Source: JAUSIK01 sp964362915 (GTDB lineage Archaea; Nanobdellota; Nanobdellia; Pacearchaeales; GW2011-AR1). Taken from it: a stretch of 33,615 nucleotides of DNA. The notes under the pieces are model-generated. The model ran no database searches and was not told the DNA's origin. It worked only from the letters and a program-made list of their open reading frames with translations. The translations under genes were made by a program, and so were the position numbers. Shown here piece by piece: positions 8,090 to 15,603 of this stretch. The stretch covers positions 1-33,615 of the forward strand of contig CAYIGH010000009.1 in NCBI GenBank assembly GCA_964362915.1, given 5' to 3'. Position 1 is the stretch's first letter; every line of letters starts with the position of its first letter.

Positions 8090-8164
8090 GCTAAGCATTG
8101 GGAAATTGTTGACTATGAATTTTACAAATACAGCGGACAGAAGGAATTGAAAGAATTCAGTTGA
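8027..8164 (+). pseudogene. C-terminal fragment of a lost gene
   Basis: An open plus-strand stretch of 45 codons after a TAG at 8024, ending in TGA at 8162-8164. Its peptide (SVKFYIDHSQAKHWEIVDYE in the middle) reads like real protein and has no start codon. It overlaps the edge of the minus-strand pseudogene and ends 34 bp before an IS200/IS605-like hairpin, so it was probably truncated by rearrangement. Family unknown. Confidence 0.4.
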
Positions 8165-8198
8165 ACTAAGCTTAGCTCGCTGAACCGGATGTGGACGC

Positions 8199-8229
8199 CT
8201 TGGGCTTTAGCCCAAGTGTAGTTCACAGG
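8199..8229 (+). mobile_element. IS200/IS605-like right-end hairpin scar
   Basis: CTTGGGCTTTAGCCCAAG (8199-8216) is a perfect 7-bp stem with a 4-nt loop. It is followed by GTAGTTCAC, the same nine bases that follow the hairpin at 10240-10259. Subterminal hairpins next to a cleavage site are a hallmark of IS200/IS605 ends. No tnpA or tnpB is present nearby, so this is a remnant end or a non-autonomous copy. Nothing else is clear in 8230-8398. Confidence 0.45.
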
Positions 8230-8398
8230 ATAGGGGTAAAGTAGTAAGATTTTCATGAGATAATTTTAATGCTTGTTTGCCCGATTTATAATTTTTTAAA
8301 TTAATTATTATCATAATATTAACGCCATTTTATTTATTATGATTAATTTATTATTAGTTAAAAAGCTTGTGATTTGTCCAATTTTTGAAAGGAAAAGA

Positions 8399-8407
8399 AT
8401 TATAAAT
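8399..8407 (+). promoter_or_regulatory. TATA box of the metallophosphoesterase gene
   Basis: AATTATAAAT-like sequence centred about 25 bp before the ATG at 8427, with no Shine-Dalgarno sequence in between. This predicts a leaderless transcript and supports 8427 rather than the next in-frame ATG at 8442. Confidence 0.5.
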
Positions 8408-8426
8408 CATAAAACAGTTATGTATT

Positions 8427-9815
8427 ATGTCAAAAAAGAGAATGAAAGGGAAAAATCTGTTTATTGCCACTTTTATTACAATAATTATTATAATAGTGCT
8501 TTTTGTATTTGTATTAAATACTACTCTTTCGCTTGGACCAAATAAGGCAAGAGTAGTTAGGTCTGCATGCAGCGATCATGCTGATAATGACGGAGATGGT
8601 TTTTGTGATTTCTCTTGGAGAAAAGCATATTGTTCTGATGGATCAATACTAGGGGATTTAGATTGTATTAGCAAGAGTGATAATGACGAAGGAGAAGCTT
8701 GTATACCACAATGTTCTACAGACGCTGATTGTGGAATCAATGGATTTATTGGAAGCAAATACTGTGGTACTGATGGAAATGTTTATCAAGATTATAAAAC
8801 CTTCATATGCCAAAATCCAGGAACTTGTAACGCTGTTTGTTCGAATCAAGTAACTTCTACTTTAATTGAAGCTTGTAGTAACGGATGCACAAATGGACAA
8901 TGCAATGTTATTAATAATAGTATGCAGTCTGTAAAGGTTGCTTTTATAGGTGATCAGGATGTTAATGTAAATGCAAGAGCTGTTTTGCAATTGATAAAAA
9001 ATGAAGGGGCTGATTTTGTATTACATCAGGGAGATTTAGGCTATGGAGATGAAACGAGCTTGCAAAGAGTTAATGATTGGGATAAACAAATTAATGATAT
9101 TCTCGGAGCTAATTATCCTTACTTTTATTCTGTTGGAAATCATGATGTTAATTCTTGGAGCGCTTACCAACAGAAGCTTATTGAAAGATTAGAAAGGATA
9201 TCTGATGAAAATTGTATAGGTAATATTGGTGTTAAATCTTCTTGTTATTATAGAGGCATCTTCTTTATTCTTTCTGGAGCAGGGACTTTAGAATCTGGCC
9301 ATACTGAATATATTACACAGCAGCTTGAACAAAATAATGCTACGTGGAGGATATGTAGCTGGCACAAAAACCAACAACAAATGCAAATTGGAGGCAAGAC
9401 AGATGAGGTTGGATGGGGGCCATATGAAACCTGCAGACAAAAAGGAGCAATTATTGCGACAGCACACGAGCATTCTTATGAAAGGACAAAAACGCTTGTA
9501 AATACGCAAACACAGACAGTTGATCTATCATGGCCAGATTCTGATAATGTAAGGGTGGCAAGAGGAGCAACTTTTGTTTTTGTTTCTGGCTTGGGCGGTC
9601 AAAGTATTCGTAATCAGCAAAGATGCTTACCAACAACTTATCCTTACGGCTGCAATGGAGAATGGGCTTCTATTTATACATCTGATCAAGGGGCCAGTTA
9701 TGGGGCGCTTTTCTGCACTTTCAGAGTAAATAATCAAGAAAATAAGGCATTTTGTTATTTCAAGGATATTAATGGCAGAGTTCCTGACCAATTTAATATA
9801 ACTAGCGAACTGTAG
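8427..9815 (+). CDS. Membrane-anchored calcineurin-like metallophosphoesterase
   Basis: A 462-aa protein with an N-terminal anchor or signal (residues about 8-33). A Cys-rich, Asp-rich stretch follows (about 48-160), including DHADNDGDGFCD, which resembles a thrombospondin type 3-like calcium loop. The catalytic domain (about 170-460) shows GDQD, HQGDLGYGD, VGNHD, a lone His in SWHKN and AHEHSYER, the metal ligands of purple acid phosphatase-type metallophosphoesterases. It probably acts outside the cell on phosphate esters. The substrate is unknown. Transcription is likely its own, from the TATA box just upstream. Confidence 0.85.
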   Translation: MSKKRMKGKNLFIATFITIIIIIVLFVFVLNTTLSLGPNKARVVRSACSDHADNDGDGFCDFSWRKAYCSDGSILGDLDCISKSDNDEGEACIPQCSTDADCGINGFIGSKYCGTDGNVYQDYKTFICQNPGTCNAVCSNQVTSTLIEACSNGCTNGQCNVINNSMQSVKVAFIGDQDVNVNARAVLQLIKNEGADFVLHQGDLGYGDETSLQRVNDWDKQINDILGANYPYFYSVGNHDVNSWSAYQQKLIERLERISDENCIGNIGVKSSCYYRGIFFILSGAGTLESGHTEYITQQLEQNNATWRICSWHKNQQQMQIGGKTDEVGWGPYETCRQKGAIIATAHEHSYERTKTLVNTQTQTVDLSWPDSDNVRVARGATFVFVSGLGGQSIRNQQRCLPTTYPYGCNGEWASIYTSDQGASYGALFCTFRVNNQENKAFCYFKDINGRVPDQFNITSEL

Positions 9816-9887
9816 AATAATCACAACTAAAAACATTAATATTTATATACTATATATTTTTGATTCTTTCGGAGGTTAAATAGAAAA

Positions 9888-10085
9888 ATGAAAAAAGCAA
9901 AAGGAAATCGAGTTGTTGCTGATTGCAGACTTTTTCCAAGTGAAAGTAATTGCTCATTGACAATAGCAGGCTCTGAAGAGGAAGTTCTAAAAGTAGCAAA
10001 GTGGCATGCTATCGAAGCACATGGGCATGAAGACACGCTAGAGCTTGAGACAGAGATTAAGTCTATGCTAAAAGAAGAGAAATAG
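9888..10085 (+). CDS. Small DUF1059-like protein
   Basis: A 65-aa protein with the family pattern: a Cys in VADCRLF, a repeat-like SLTIAGSEEEVLKVAKWHA segment, and His residues in EAHGHED near the end. The known family is small, widespread in archaea and bacteria and uncharacterised. A TATA box (9841-9857 region) and a strong GGAGG at 9871-9875 precede the ATG. The paralogue at 4771 is broken, so this may be the only working copy here. Confidence 0.75.
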   Translation: MKKAKGNRVVADCRLFPSESNCSLTIAGSEEEVLKVAKWHAIEAHGHEDTLELETEIKSMLKEEK

Positions 10086-10130
10086 TGCATAATTTTATTT
10101 TTTTATTATTTTCAAATATTTTATTCTTCG

Positions 10131-10268
10131 TAATACCGCCGCAGCTTGCTGCGGGAATAAAGCTATAACTTCTTAGAGTATTACATAAAGAGGCAAGGTA
10201 GAAAAGGAGATCAGTTGAAGTTAATTGAATTCGTTGATGCCCCATAGCTTGCTATGGGGTAGTTCACT
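10131..10268 (+). mobile_element. IS200/IS605-type remnant or MITE with two CTTG-loop hairpins
   Basis: Two hairpins flank about 85 bp without a transposase gene. The left is CCGCAGCTTGCTGCGG (10139-10154) and the right is CCCCATAGCTTGCTATGGGG (10240-10259); each has a perfect stem and a CTTG loop. The right one is preceded by GAATTCGTTGATG and followed by GTAGTTCAC, like the end of an IS200/IS605 element. The right half lies inside, and supplies the stop codon of, a truncated minus-strand ORF, consistent with insertion. Confidence 0.5.
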
Positions 10269-10369
10269 AGTATTTTTTCTAATTGTTTGTCTAGTTCATA
10301 GCACACCTTATCTTTTGGTATAGCAGTTAAAATCATTATTAATATATCTTTTTCGAGAATCTTCATCAT
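10211..10369 (-). pseudogene. Truncated small ORF ended by the IS-like remnant
   Basis: Minus-strand ORF of 52 codons with its own TATA-like box (about 10406-10397) and start MMKILEKDILIM. About the first 36 residues look genuine. The last 16 or so are read from the transposon-end hairpin, so the original gene probably continued further. The family is not recognisable from the remaining part. Confidence 0.4.
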
Positions 10370-10455
10370 TTTTATTACTTTTTCTAGTTTAAAAAGATAT
10401 ATAATGTTTTGATTAGAACAATAGTTTTTTTAAGCTTGAATTTTCTTATAAATTC

Positions 10456-11202
10456 ATGAATATTCCACAAGAAGATATTGACTCCTTTTTATTGAGGGAG
10501 TATTCTGAGAATTGGAAATCTACTATATATTTAGCAAGAATAGTTGGAGTTCATCGCTCTACTATTTCGAGAAAGCTTATTAAGTTAGGCGTTAAATTGA
10601 GAGACACTAGAGAATATTTAGATGAAAGGATAAGAAAACCATCAAATAGCGCTCTGCGATACTATTATCACATGCACAAACCTGTTTCTGACGTAGCCAG
10701 AGAGAGAGGAGTATGTGCAAAGACAGTTTATAGGTGGATGGATAAAGCAGGTATTGAGAGGAGAAAGGGGTCTGATTGTTATTTAAATAATGGGACTAGT
10801 AGGCCATCTGACGAAAAATTAGCTAGATTATTGATGGAAAATAGTCAGGGTTTTATTGCCAAGATATATGGAGTTAATCCACATACTATTAGAAAATGGA
10901 AGTGGCAAGCAGGGCTACATAAATTTAGAAAGAGTAAATATGATGATATTAAAACTAGAAAAGATGCTTTATTATGTTTTCTTGATTATTCTGGCAAGAA
11001 TTTAAATGAATTGAGATTAGATGATTTTAGGCAAGTTAGACAAAGAAATAGAAAGTCTTATAGGGGGCTGCTTAACTGGTATATTTCTCATTATAATTGC
11101 AGATTTGGGAAGGCGAAAGAATATATGGAAGCAGACTTATATGGAAAAAATAGATTAATAGTGCCTAATTCTTCCAAATTATCTCTTGAATCTTCTTTGT
11201 GA
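10456..11202 (+). CDS. Protein with three helix-turn-helix units
   Basis: A 248-aa basic protein. Three HTH-like segments can be seen: VGVHRSTISRKLIKLGV (about 31-47), VARERGVCAKTVYRWMDKAG (about 79-98) and YGVNPHTIRKWKWQAGL (about 138-154). Repeated HTH units of this kind occur in transposase or resolvase DNA-binding parts and in phage or homing-type regulators, but no catalytic domain follows. The C-terminal 90 residues are charged with no known motif. Its 3' end overlaps the convergent aldolase gene by 38 bp, which suggests it arrived or extended later. Confidence 0.65.
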   Translation: MNIPQEDIDSFLLREYSENWKSTIYLARIVGVHRSTISRKLIKLGVKLRDTREYLDERIRKPSNSALRYYYHMHKPVSDVARERGVCAKTVYRWMDKAGIERRKGSDCYLNNGTSRPSDEKLARLLMENSQGFIAKIYGVNPHTIRKWKWQAGLHKFRKSKYDDIKTRKDALLCFLDYSGKNLNELRLDDFRQVRQRNRKSYRGLLNWYISHYNCRFGKAKEYMEADLYGKNRLIVPNSSKLSLESSL

Positions 11203-11923
11203 TTTTTAATGGAGTAGGATTTTGCCAGATGTTCCTGCCTACTGCAAGACCTATTGCTCCAGTTTTCATTATGTCTACAATTTGTTTAAGCAGTTTTTTT
11301 TCGTCTGTTGGAGGGCCTCCAGCTACAACTACCTTAGTTTTCCCTGCTGATTTTACAGCCCATTGCAAATCTTTTGGATTGCCACCATATTTTAATTTTA
11401 TAATATCTGCCCCAATTTCAAGACCAACACGCGCCGCATATGACATCATTTCTCTTGAAGTATCTGATTTAATTGATTTTCCCCTTGGATAAACCCATGC
11501 TACAACAGGAATTCCTTCGGAATGAGCTTCTTGCTCTATGGATTCGAATTCATTTAGCATAAAGGATTCATAAACGCTTCCTATGTAAATTGTATAGCCG
11601 ACTGCAGAAGCGCCCAGTTTTATTGCTTCTTTAACTGTGCATAATTGTCTCGCAATTGCTTCTCCCTTATAAAGATTTGTTTTTCCGTTTAATTTTAGAA
11701 TTAATGGTATTTTTGATTTTTTTATTTCTGATTGGTATTTTTCTGCTATTCCTTTTTGAAATACCATAGCTTGAAATTTTCCTCTTTTTGCTATTTCTAT
11801 AATATACTTAGGATCTATGTTTTTATCGTTAAAATCTTTTGATGGTCCGTGCTCTAAGCCCTGATCATATGCTAGATAAAGCGCCTTGCCCTTTTTTAAG
11901 ATTTTATTTAAATTTATTTTCAT
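11165..11923 (-). CDS. fba: Class I fructose-1,6-bisphosphate aldolase, archaeal DhnA type
   Basis: Cleaves fructose 1,6-bisphosphate to dihydroxyacetone phosphate and glyceraldehyde 3-phosphate, or makes it in gluconeogenesis. The 252-aa TIM barrel opens with AYDQGLEHGP (about 18-27), typical of the archaeal/DhnA class I family. The Schiff-base lysine lies in DIIKLKYGG (K176 or K178). Phosphate-binding VVAGGPP and AVGRNIWQ are near the C-terminus. A GAGGC Shine-Dalgarno sequence (11932-11928) sits inside the end of the upstream membrane-protein gene, which it overlaps by 4 bp. It is the last gene of the transaldolase-PGI operon. It lacks the fused phosphatase features of the bifunctional FBPA/P enzyme. 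Confidence 0.93.
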   Translation of the reverse strand: MKINLNKILKKGKALYLAYDQGLEHGPSKDFNDKNIDPKYIIEIAKRGKFQAMVFQKGIAEKYQSEIKKSKIPLILKLNGKTNLYKGEAIARQLCTVKEAIKLGASAVGYTIYIGSVYESFMLNEFESIEQEAHSEGIPVVAWVYPRGKSIKSDTSREMMSYAARVGLEIGADIIKLKYGGNPKDLQWAVKSAGKTKVVVAGGPPTDEKKLLKQIVDIMKTGAIGLAVGRNIWQNPTPLKITKKIQEIIWKN

Positions 11924-12177
11924 TTTTGCCTCTTTTTTATTGATTTAAAGTCATTAACTAACTTAATAAAACTTTTTTCCATGTTATTAAATCTTCTTTC
12001 TATTAAACCTAACCTTGTTCCTATATCGCTCATTTTTATACTTACGCCATATAGGATAGTTAAAATTAATATGAGAAGTGCTTCTTCTAAAGTTGGAGAG
12101 TTTCCAAACAAATACCATGCTGTTACACTCAATGCTAGGATGAATAAAATCCACAATATTATATCTTTTATTCTCAT
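11920..12177 (-). CDS. Small two-TM protein with C-terminal coiled coil
   Basis: An 85-residue protein starting at MRIKDIILW. Two hydrophobic helices (about 5-24 and 30-48 of this form) precede a charged heptad-like tail ending IKKRQK, likely on the cytoplasmic side. I prefer this start over one 15 codons upstream (12222) because GGAAA lies at the right distance and the upstream codons overlap the end of another small membrane protein. It overlaps the aldolase gene by 4 bp. Function unknown, possibly a partner of the 33-aa protein upstream. Confidence 0.6.
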   Translation of the reverse strand: MRIKDIILWILFILALSVTAWYLFGNSPTLEEALLILILTILYGVSIKMSDIGTRLGLIERRFNNMEKSFIKLVNDFKSIKKRQK

Positions 12178-12178
12178 A

Positions 12179-12280
12179 TTAATTTCCTTTCGATAATGAA
12201 TAAAAAAACAATAAAAAGGCAATGGCTATTAAAATCCATATTATTATGTCCCTCCAGTCGGATTTTGCGTTAATATTCAT
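12179..12280 (-). CDS. 33-aa single-TM microprotein in the sugar operon
   Basis: A short ORF reading MNINAKSDWRDIIIWILIAI and so on, with a single hydrophobic helix (about residues 11-27) and a polar ending YSLSKGN. Its ATG overlaps the PGI stop as ATGA (12277-12280), and its TAA is separated from the next ATG by one base. Both junctions fit translational coupling, which argues that it is a real gene. The start of the following membrane protein has a similar RIKDIILWIL stretch, so the two may be diverged duplicates. Confidence 0.6.
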   Translation of the reverse strand: MNINAKSDWRDIIIWILIAIAFLLFFYSLSKGN

Positions 12281-12741
12281 CTTTTAAAAAACCTCTTTTT
12301 AAATTTTATTTTATAGTTCGGTTGGGAATCCTCATGATAAATTGTTAGGACTTTGAGTTTTTTATTTCCTGTATTTATTAAACGATGGGCATAGTTTTCT
12401 GGAATTAGTGCTATTTCTCCTTTTTTCAATTTGATTATTTTGGGTTTGCCTTTTTGAATTAATAATAAACCAGAGCCTTCTAAAAGAATATAGAATTCTG
12501 GCGTAGGTTTTTTATGGATATGGCCTCTTGTCATATAAAATTCTTTATTTATTGCTCCTGGATTCATGACTGTGAGGCCCAACTGCATTGGAGAGAATGA
12601 TTTAATGAATGTTTTATAAATTATTGGATTATTGCCTGATTCGAGCGGATGCTTATACGAATTTAGCATGTCATTTAACCTAACAGCTCCTTTCTTATCA
12701 GGACTTCTTTCAAATTGCTTGATTGTTTGGGTGTAGTTCAT
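12277..12741 (-). CDS. pgiA: Cupin-type glucose-6-phosphate isomerase (archaeal PGI)
   Basis: Interconverts glucose 6-phosphate and fructose 6-phosphate. This 154-aa protein is a single cupin of the archaeal/thermococcal PGI family. The metal ligands are visible: TRGHIH and PTPEFY (two His and Glu) in the first cupin motif, and NYAHRLINTG (His) in the second. The terminal YKIKFKKRF resembles the family's C-terminal segment. It is shorter than the roughly 190 aa of characterised enzymes, mostly at the ends. It overlaps genes on both sides by 4 bp. It links Zwf and Pgl to the transaldolase, transketolase and aldolase reactions. Confidence 0.85.
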   Translation of the reverse strand: MNYTQTIKQFERSPDKKGAVRLNDMLNSYKHPLESGNNPIIYKTFIKSFSPMQLGLTVMNPGAINKEFYMTRGHIHKKPTPEFYILLEGSGLLLIQKGKPKIIKLKKGEIALIPENYAHRLINTGNKKLKVLTIYHEDSQPNYKIKFKKRFFKR

Positions 12742-12920
12742 TTTCTCACCTTATTATAATCTCTAAAGCACTTGATTAATGTTTCTTTTTTGAATTCTTT
12801 TTCTGTTTCCATAGTTACCATATTCTTGGCTATTTCTTTGTCATTATAGTTTTCCCATAATTTATCAATATCACTCCTTCTTGGGTTTCTTAATGCAAAT
12901 TTTTTAGTTTTTAGAGTCAT
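12738..12920 (-). CDS. Truncated GNAT acetyltransferase N-terminus
   Basis: A 60-aa ORF whose start, LKTKKFALRNPRRSDIDKLW, matches the first strand and helix of RimJ/RimL-type GNAT acetyltransferases. Those proteins are about 170 aa and bind acetyl-CoA through a later R/Q-x-x-G-x-G/A motif, which is absent. It overlaps the transaldolase stop and the PGI start by 4 bp each, so its reading frame has been kept as a translational relay. It may be a remnant retained for coupling rather than an enzyme. Confidence 0.55.
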   Translation of the reverse strand: MTLKTKKFALRNPRRSDIDKLWENYNDKEIAKNMVTMETEKEFKKETLIKCFRDYNKVRK

Positions 12921-13741
12921 TTTATTATTAATCGAGCATACTCTTTTGTTATATCTTTCGTGAATTGACGCATGCCTTCGGCAGTTTTATGATGTCGAAG
13001 AAGTGTTTTTATTACTGAAAAAGGCATTGTAGCAATATCTGCGCCTGCTAACGCAACTTCTCTAAATTGTTGTGAATTTCTTATACTGGCTGCAAGAATC
13101 TCTGTTTTTATTTTGTTTAATCTGAAAAATTCTTTTGTTTTTTTAATTAAATCAACGCCGGAAACAATGCCTTTATCATTTGAAATTTTTCCTAATTTTT
13201 TTATTCCTTCTGCTGGAAAATAATCTTCTTTTTTGAATTTTATTCGTGCCATCTCACGCAAGTAGTCGTCCTCACGTCCTGCGAATGGGCTTACTATCTT
13301 TGCTCCTGCTTTTGCTGCAAGAAATGCTTGCTCTGGCGTGAAAATCAGAGTGCAGTTTATTGGTATTTTTTTTGATGAAAGATATTTTATTGCTTTTATA
13401 CCATCTGCTTCAAAGTTACATGATTCTTCAAGACATGGATTCACTGGAATTTTTATATAAACGTTTTTTGATACTAGATTAAACTTTTTATACAATATAA
13501 ACGCTTCTTTTATCATCTCCTTATAATTTAAACCAATAACTTCCAAACTGACACGCTTTCCCTTTGTTGCTTTCAGAATTTTTTTTACATAGGATTCTAT
13601 ATTTATTTTCCCGCCTTTTTTTCTCAGCTTTTCAACTTCTTTTTTTATTAGGCTAGGATTTGTAGTAACTCCATCTAGAATGCCATAACTTGCGACTTCT
13701 TTTATCTCTTCTAAGTTTCCTGAATCTACGAAAATTTGCAT
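12917..13741 (-). CDS. tal: Transaldolase
   Basis: Transfers a dihydroxyacetone unit between sugar phosphates in the non-oxidative pentose-phosphate pathway. This 274-aa protein opens with IFVDSGNLEEIKE and GVTTNPSL, characteristic of the TalC/MipB branch. The Schiff-base lysine is K97 in VYIKIPV, followed by INCTLIFTPEQAFLAAKAG and SPFAGREDD. It is longer than the 220-aa fructose-6-phosphate aldolases, with an insertion around 100-120 and a longer C-terminus. GAGGC (13749-13745) precedes the ATG, and a minus-strand TATA box lies near 13788-13780. It is the first gene of the operon ending in aldolase. Confidence 0.92.
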   Translation of the reverse strand: MQIFVDSGNLEEIKEVASYGILDGVTTNPSLIKKEVEKLRKKGGKINIESYVKKILKATKGKRVSLEVIGLNYKEMIKEAFILYKKFNLVSKNVYIKIPVNPCLEESCNFEADGIKAIKYLSSKKIPINCTLIFTPEQAFLAAKAGAKIVSPFAGREDDYLREMARIKFKKEDYFPAEGIKKLGKISNDKGIVSGVDLIKKTKEFFRLNKIKTEILAASIRNSQQFREVALAGADIATMPFSVIKTLLRHHKTAEGMRQFTKDITKEYARLIIK

Positions 13742-13853
13742 TTTGCCTCTTTTTTATAATTTTATAAAAGGGGAGGATGTATATAAATTTGTTGCGGAAC
13801 CAGAATAAAACCCTAAAGGAAAAGTTTAAAAATTATTATTGAGAGAAAGTTTT

Positions 13854-14026
13854 ATGAACGCCGAAGATGTAATATCAGAAGTTTTAGAGAATAAAGAAAA
13901 AAAGAATTTGGCGAGGTTTTAGATTATTTAAAAACTAAGTGGCTGGATTTGTCTAGGATTTATAAAAAAGAAAAAGAAGATGAAACACAGGTTCTCTTAG
14001 GAAATTACGAATCTGAAAGAATATAG
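13854..14026 (+). pseudogene. Small gene with a 1-nt frameshift in an A-run
   Basis: ATG at 13854 reads MNAEDVISEVLENKEKK and then stops at 13922. Moving by one base inside the A-rich run (about 13895-13903) reopens the frame as EVLDYLKTKWLDLSRIYKKE to a stop at 14026, giving about 57 residues. Either the gene is broken or the A-run was misread by one base. Helical, charged, no family known. From 14027 to 14149 I see nothing further. Confidence 0.5.
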
Positions 14027-14149
14027 AATATTAATGTTTAGTATTGTATTAAAAGAGCCAAGAATAATAAAGAGGGCTACAATAATAATGGATAACTTGG
14101 CTTTAAGAGATTATATATATTTGAAGTTGTTGTAGATAAGTTCCCATGA

Positions 14150-14557
14150 TTAATCCTCTCTGTATATTCTTATTCTATCTATTGGATGATTTCTTGGTAT
14201 CTCTCCTGTGTCTATTCCTAGTCTTCCGGCGTATTCTTTTGTGATCTCTACGTAATTTTCATCTATGTTAATATTTATATCATTCATAGGAACTAAATAG
14301 TTATATATTGCATTTAATTCTATACATTCTTCTTTTTGATGAAATCTTCTTGTTGCATCTCCAGAACTTGGAATAATGTCATAATTTTTAAATAATTCAT
14401 CAAGCTTTTTTTTAACCTTTAAGGTTATATCTCTAAAATATCTTTTATCTCCATCTTCTTTTTCTATATGATATTCTATTTTCCTTGCCTGCAGTTTCTT
14501 TTTCAAAATTTCTATTGATGTTCCAGTTACTCTTTTCAAATATTGTTTTCTTTCCAT
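14150..14557 (-). CDS. Hypothetical protein
   Basis: A 135-aa soluble protein, Lys-rich at the N-terminus, with ITKEYAGRLGIDTGEIPRNH near the C-terminus. I recognise no family. The single cysteine and lack of hydrophobic stretches argue for a cytoplasmic location. It is divergent from the next gene, with 75 bp between their starts. Confidence 0.5.
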   Translation of the reverse strand: MERKQYLKRVTGTSIEILKKKLQARKIEYHIEKEDGDKRYFRDITLKVKKKLDELFKNYDIIPSSGDATRRFHQKEECIELNAIYNYLVPMNDININIDENYVEITKEYAGRLGIDTGEIPRNHPIDRIRIYRED

Positions 14558-14632
14558 TTATTTACAAGGTATAACTAATATATAAAACTTGTTTACAATA
14601 AAACTTTTAAATGAAATTATTTTCCTTTATGT

Positions 14633-15073
14633 ATGTCACCTTTTACTAAACAAAACAATAAGAATTTGCCTGCTTTGAAGGATTTAGTAAAGATTCGAGA
14701 TAATAAAGTCATTTTTGTTGATTGGTACATGGATTTTTATTTGATTAATATATTGGCAAATGGAGAGGATAGAGTTTATAGAAGAAAGGCAGAGCAAAAT
14801 CGTTCAAGACTTTACAATCTTTTAAGTATGAAAAAAGTTTTATCTCCCCTTAGTCCTAAATTGGATAAGAATAATATATCTCCTTACGAAGCTAGAAAAT
14901 GTCTTGATGGTGACAGTCCTGAATTTCAGGATTTTTATAGAATAGGGCCTGTTTATAATAATATCACATATTCTTTTAATAGGAGCTATGGAAGAATAGT
15001 CGAGAATTGGGTCGATGCTTATAAAATGTGGCATCCTCATCCATATAATGAAATAATTATTCCGGATGTTTAA
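14633..15073 (+). CDS. Hypothetical protein
   Basis: A 146-aa protein without a recognisable domain. Aromatic residues are abundant (VDWYMDFY about 29-36, and NWVDAYKMWHPHPY near the C-terminus). The divergent arrangement with the gene at 14557 suggests a shared control region, but I see no clear palindrome there. It ends 44 bp before rpiB, which has its own TATA box. Confidence 0.5.
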   Translation: MSPFTKQNNKNLPALKDLVKIRDNKVIFVDWYMDFYLINILANGEDRVYRRKAEQNRSRLYNLLSMKKVLSPLSPKLDKNNISPYEARKCLDGDSPEFQDFYRIGPVYNNITYSFNRSYGRIVENWVDAYKMWHPHPYNEIIIPDV

Positions 15074-15088
15074 CTTCTGAGCAAAACT

Positions 15089-15098
15089 ATTATAAATC
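15089..15098 (+). promoter_or_regulatory. TATA box of rpiB
   Basis: ATTATAAATC centred about 25 bp before the rpiB ATG with no ribosome binding site between, so the message is probably leaderless. Confidence 0.5.
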
Positions 15099-15117
15099 TT
15101 AGTTTATTAGTTTTTTC

Positions 15118-15567
15118 ATGAAAAGAAGAGTAGTTTATCTTGGAGCAGATCATGCAGGTTTTAAAGTGAAAGAAAAATTAAAGAAATATTTAGATAGTCT
15201 AGGAATTTTTTATGAGGATTTAGGAGGTGAGGGAAAAGAAGAGGACGATTATCCTGATTATGCGTTTAAAGTTGCTGAAAAAGTTTCTAGAAATAGAAAT
15301 TCTAAGGGGATATTAATTTGTGGAACAGGAACAGGAATGGTAATTGCTGCAAATAAAATTAGAGGGATAAGGGCGGCTGTTGGGTATGATGACTATTCAG
15401 CTAAAATGGCCAGGGAGCATAATGATGCTAATATTTTATGTTTGCGTGGGAGGAATTTTTCTGATAAAGATAATTTAAAGATTGTAAGAATTTGGTTGAA
15501 CAGTAGATTTAGCAATGCTAAAAAACATAATAGGAGATTGAGGAAAATTGGAAGGTATGAAAGATAA
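15118..15567 (+). CDS. rpiB: Ribose-5-phosphate isomerase B
   Basis: Interconverts ribose 5-phosphate and ribulose 5-phosphate. This 149-aa protein has the RpiB/LacAB signatures: GADHAGF (D11, H12), the catalytic cysteine C68 in CGTGTGM, and AREHNDANILCLRGR with the ring-opening His. Most archaea use the unrelated RpiA, so the B form here is of bacterial type. It stands as a single gene near rpe. Confidence 0.95.
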   Translation: MKRRVVYLGADHAGFKVKEKLKKYLDSLGIFYEDLGGEGKEEDDYPDYAFKVAEKVSRNRNSKGILICGTGTGMVIAANKIRGIRAAVGYDDYSAKMAREHNDANILCLRGRNFSDKDNLKIVRIWLNSRFSNAKKHNRRLRKIGRYER

Positions 15568-15603
15568 ATCTTTTATAACGAGAGACCAAAATTTTTGACC
15601 AAG

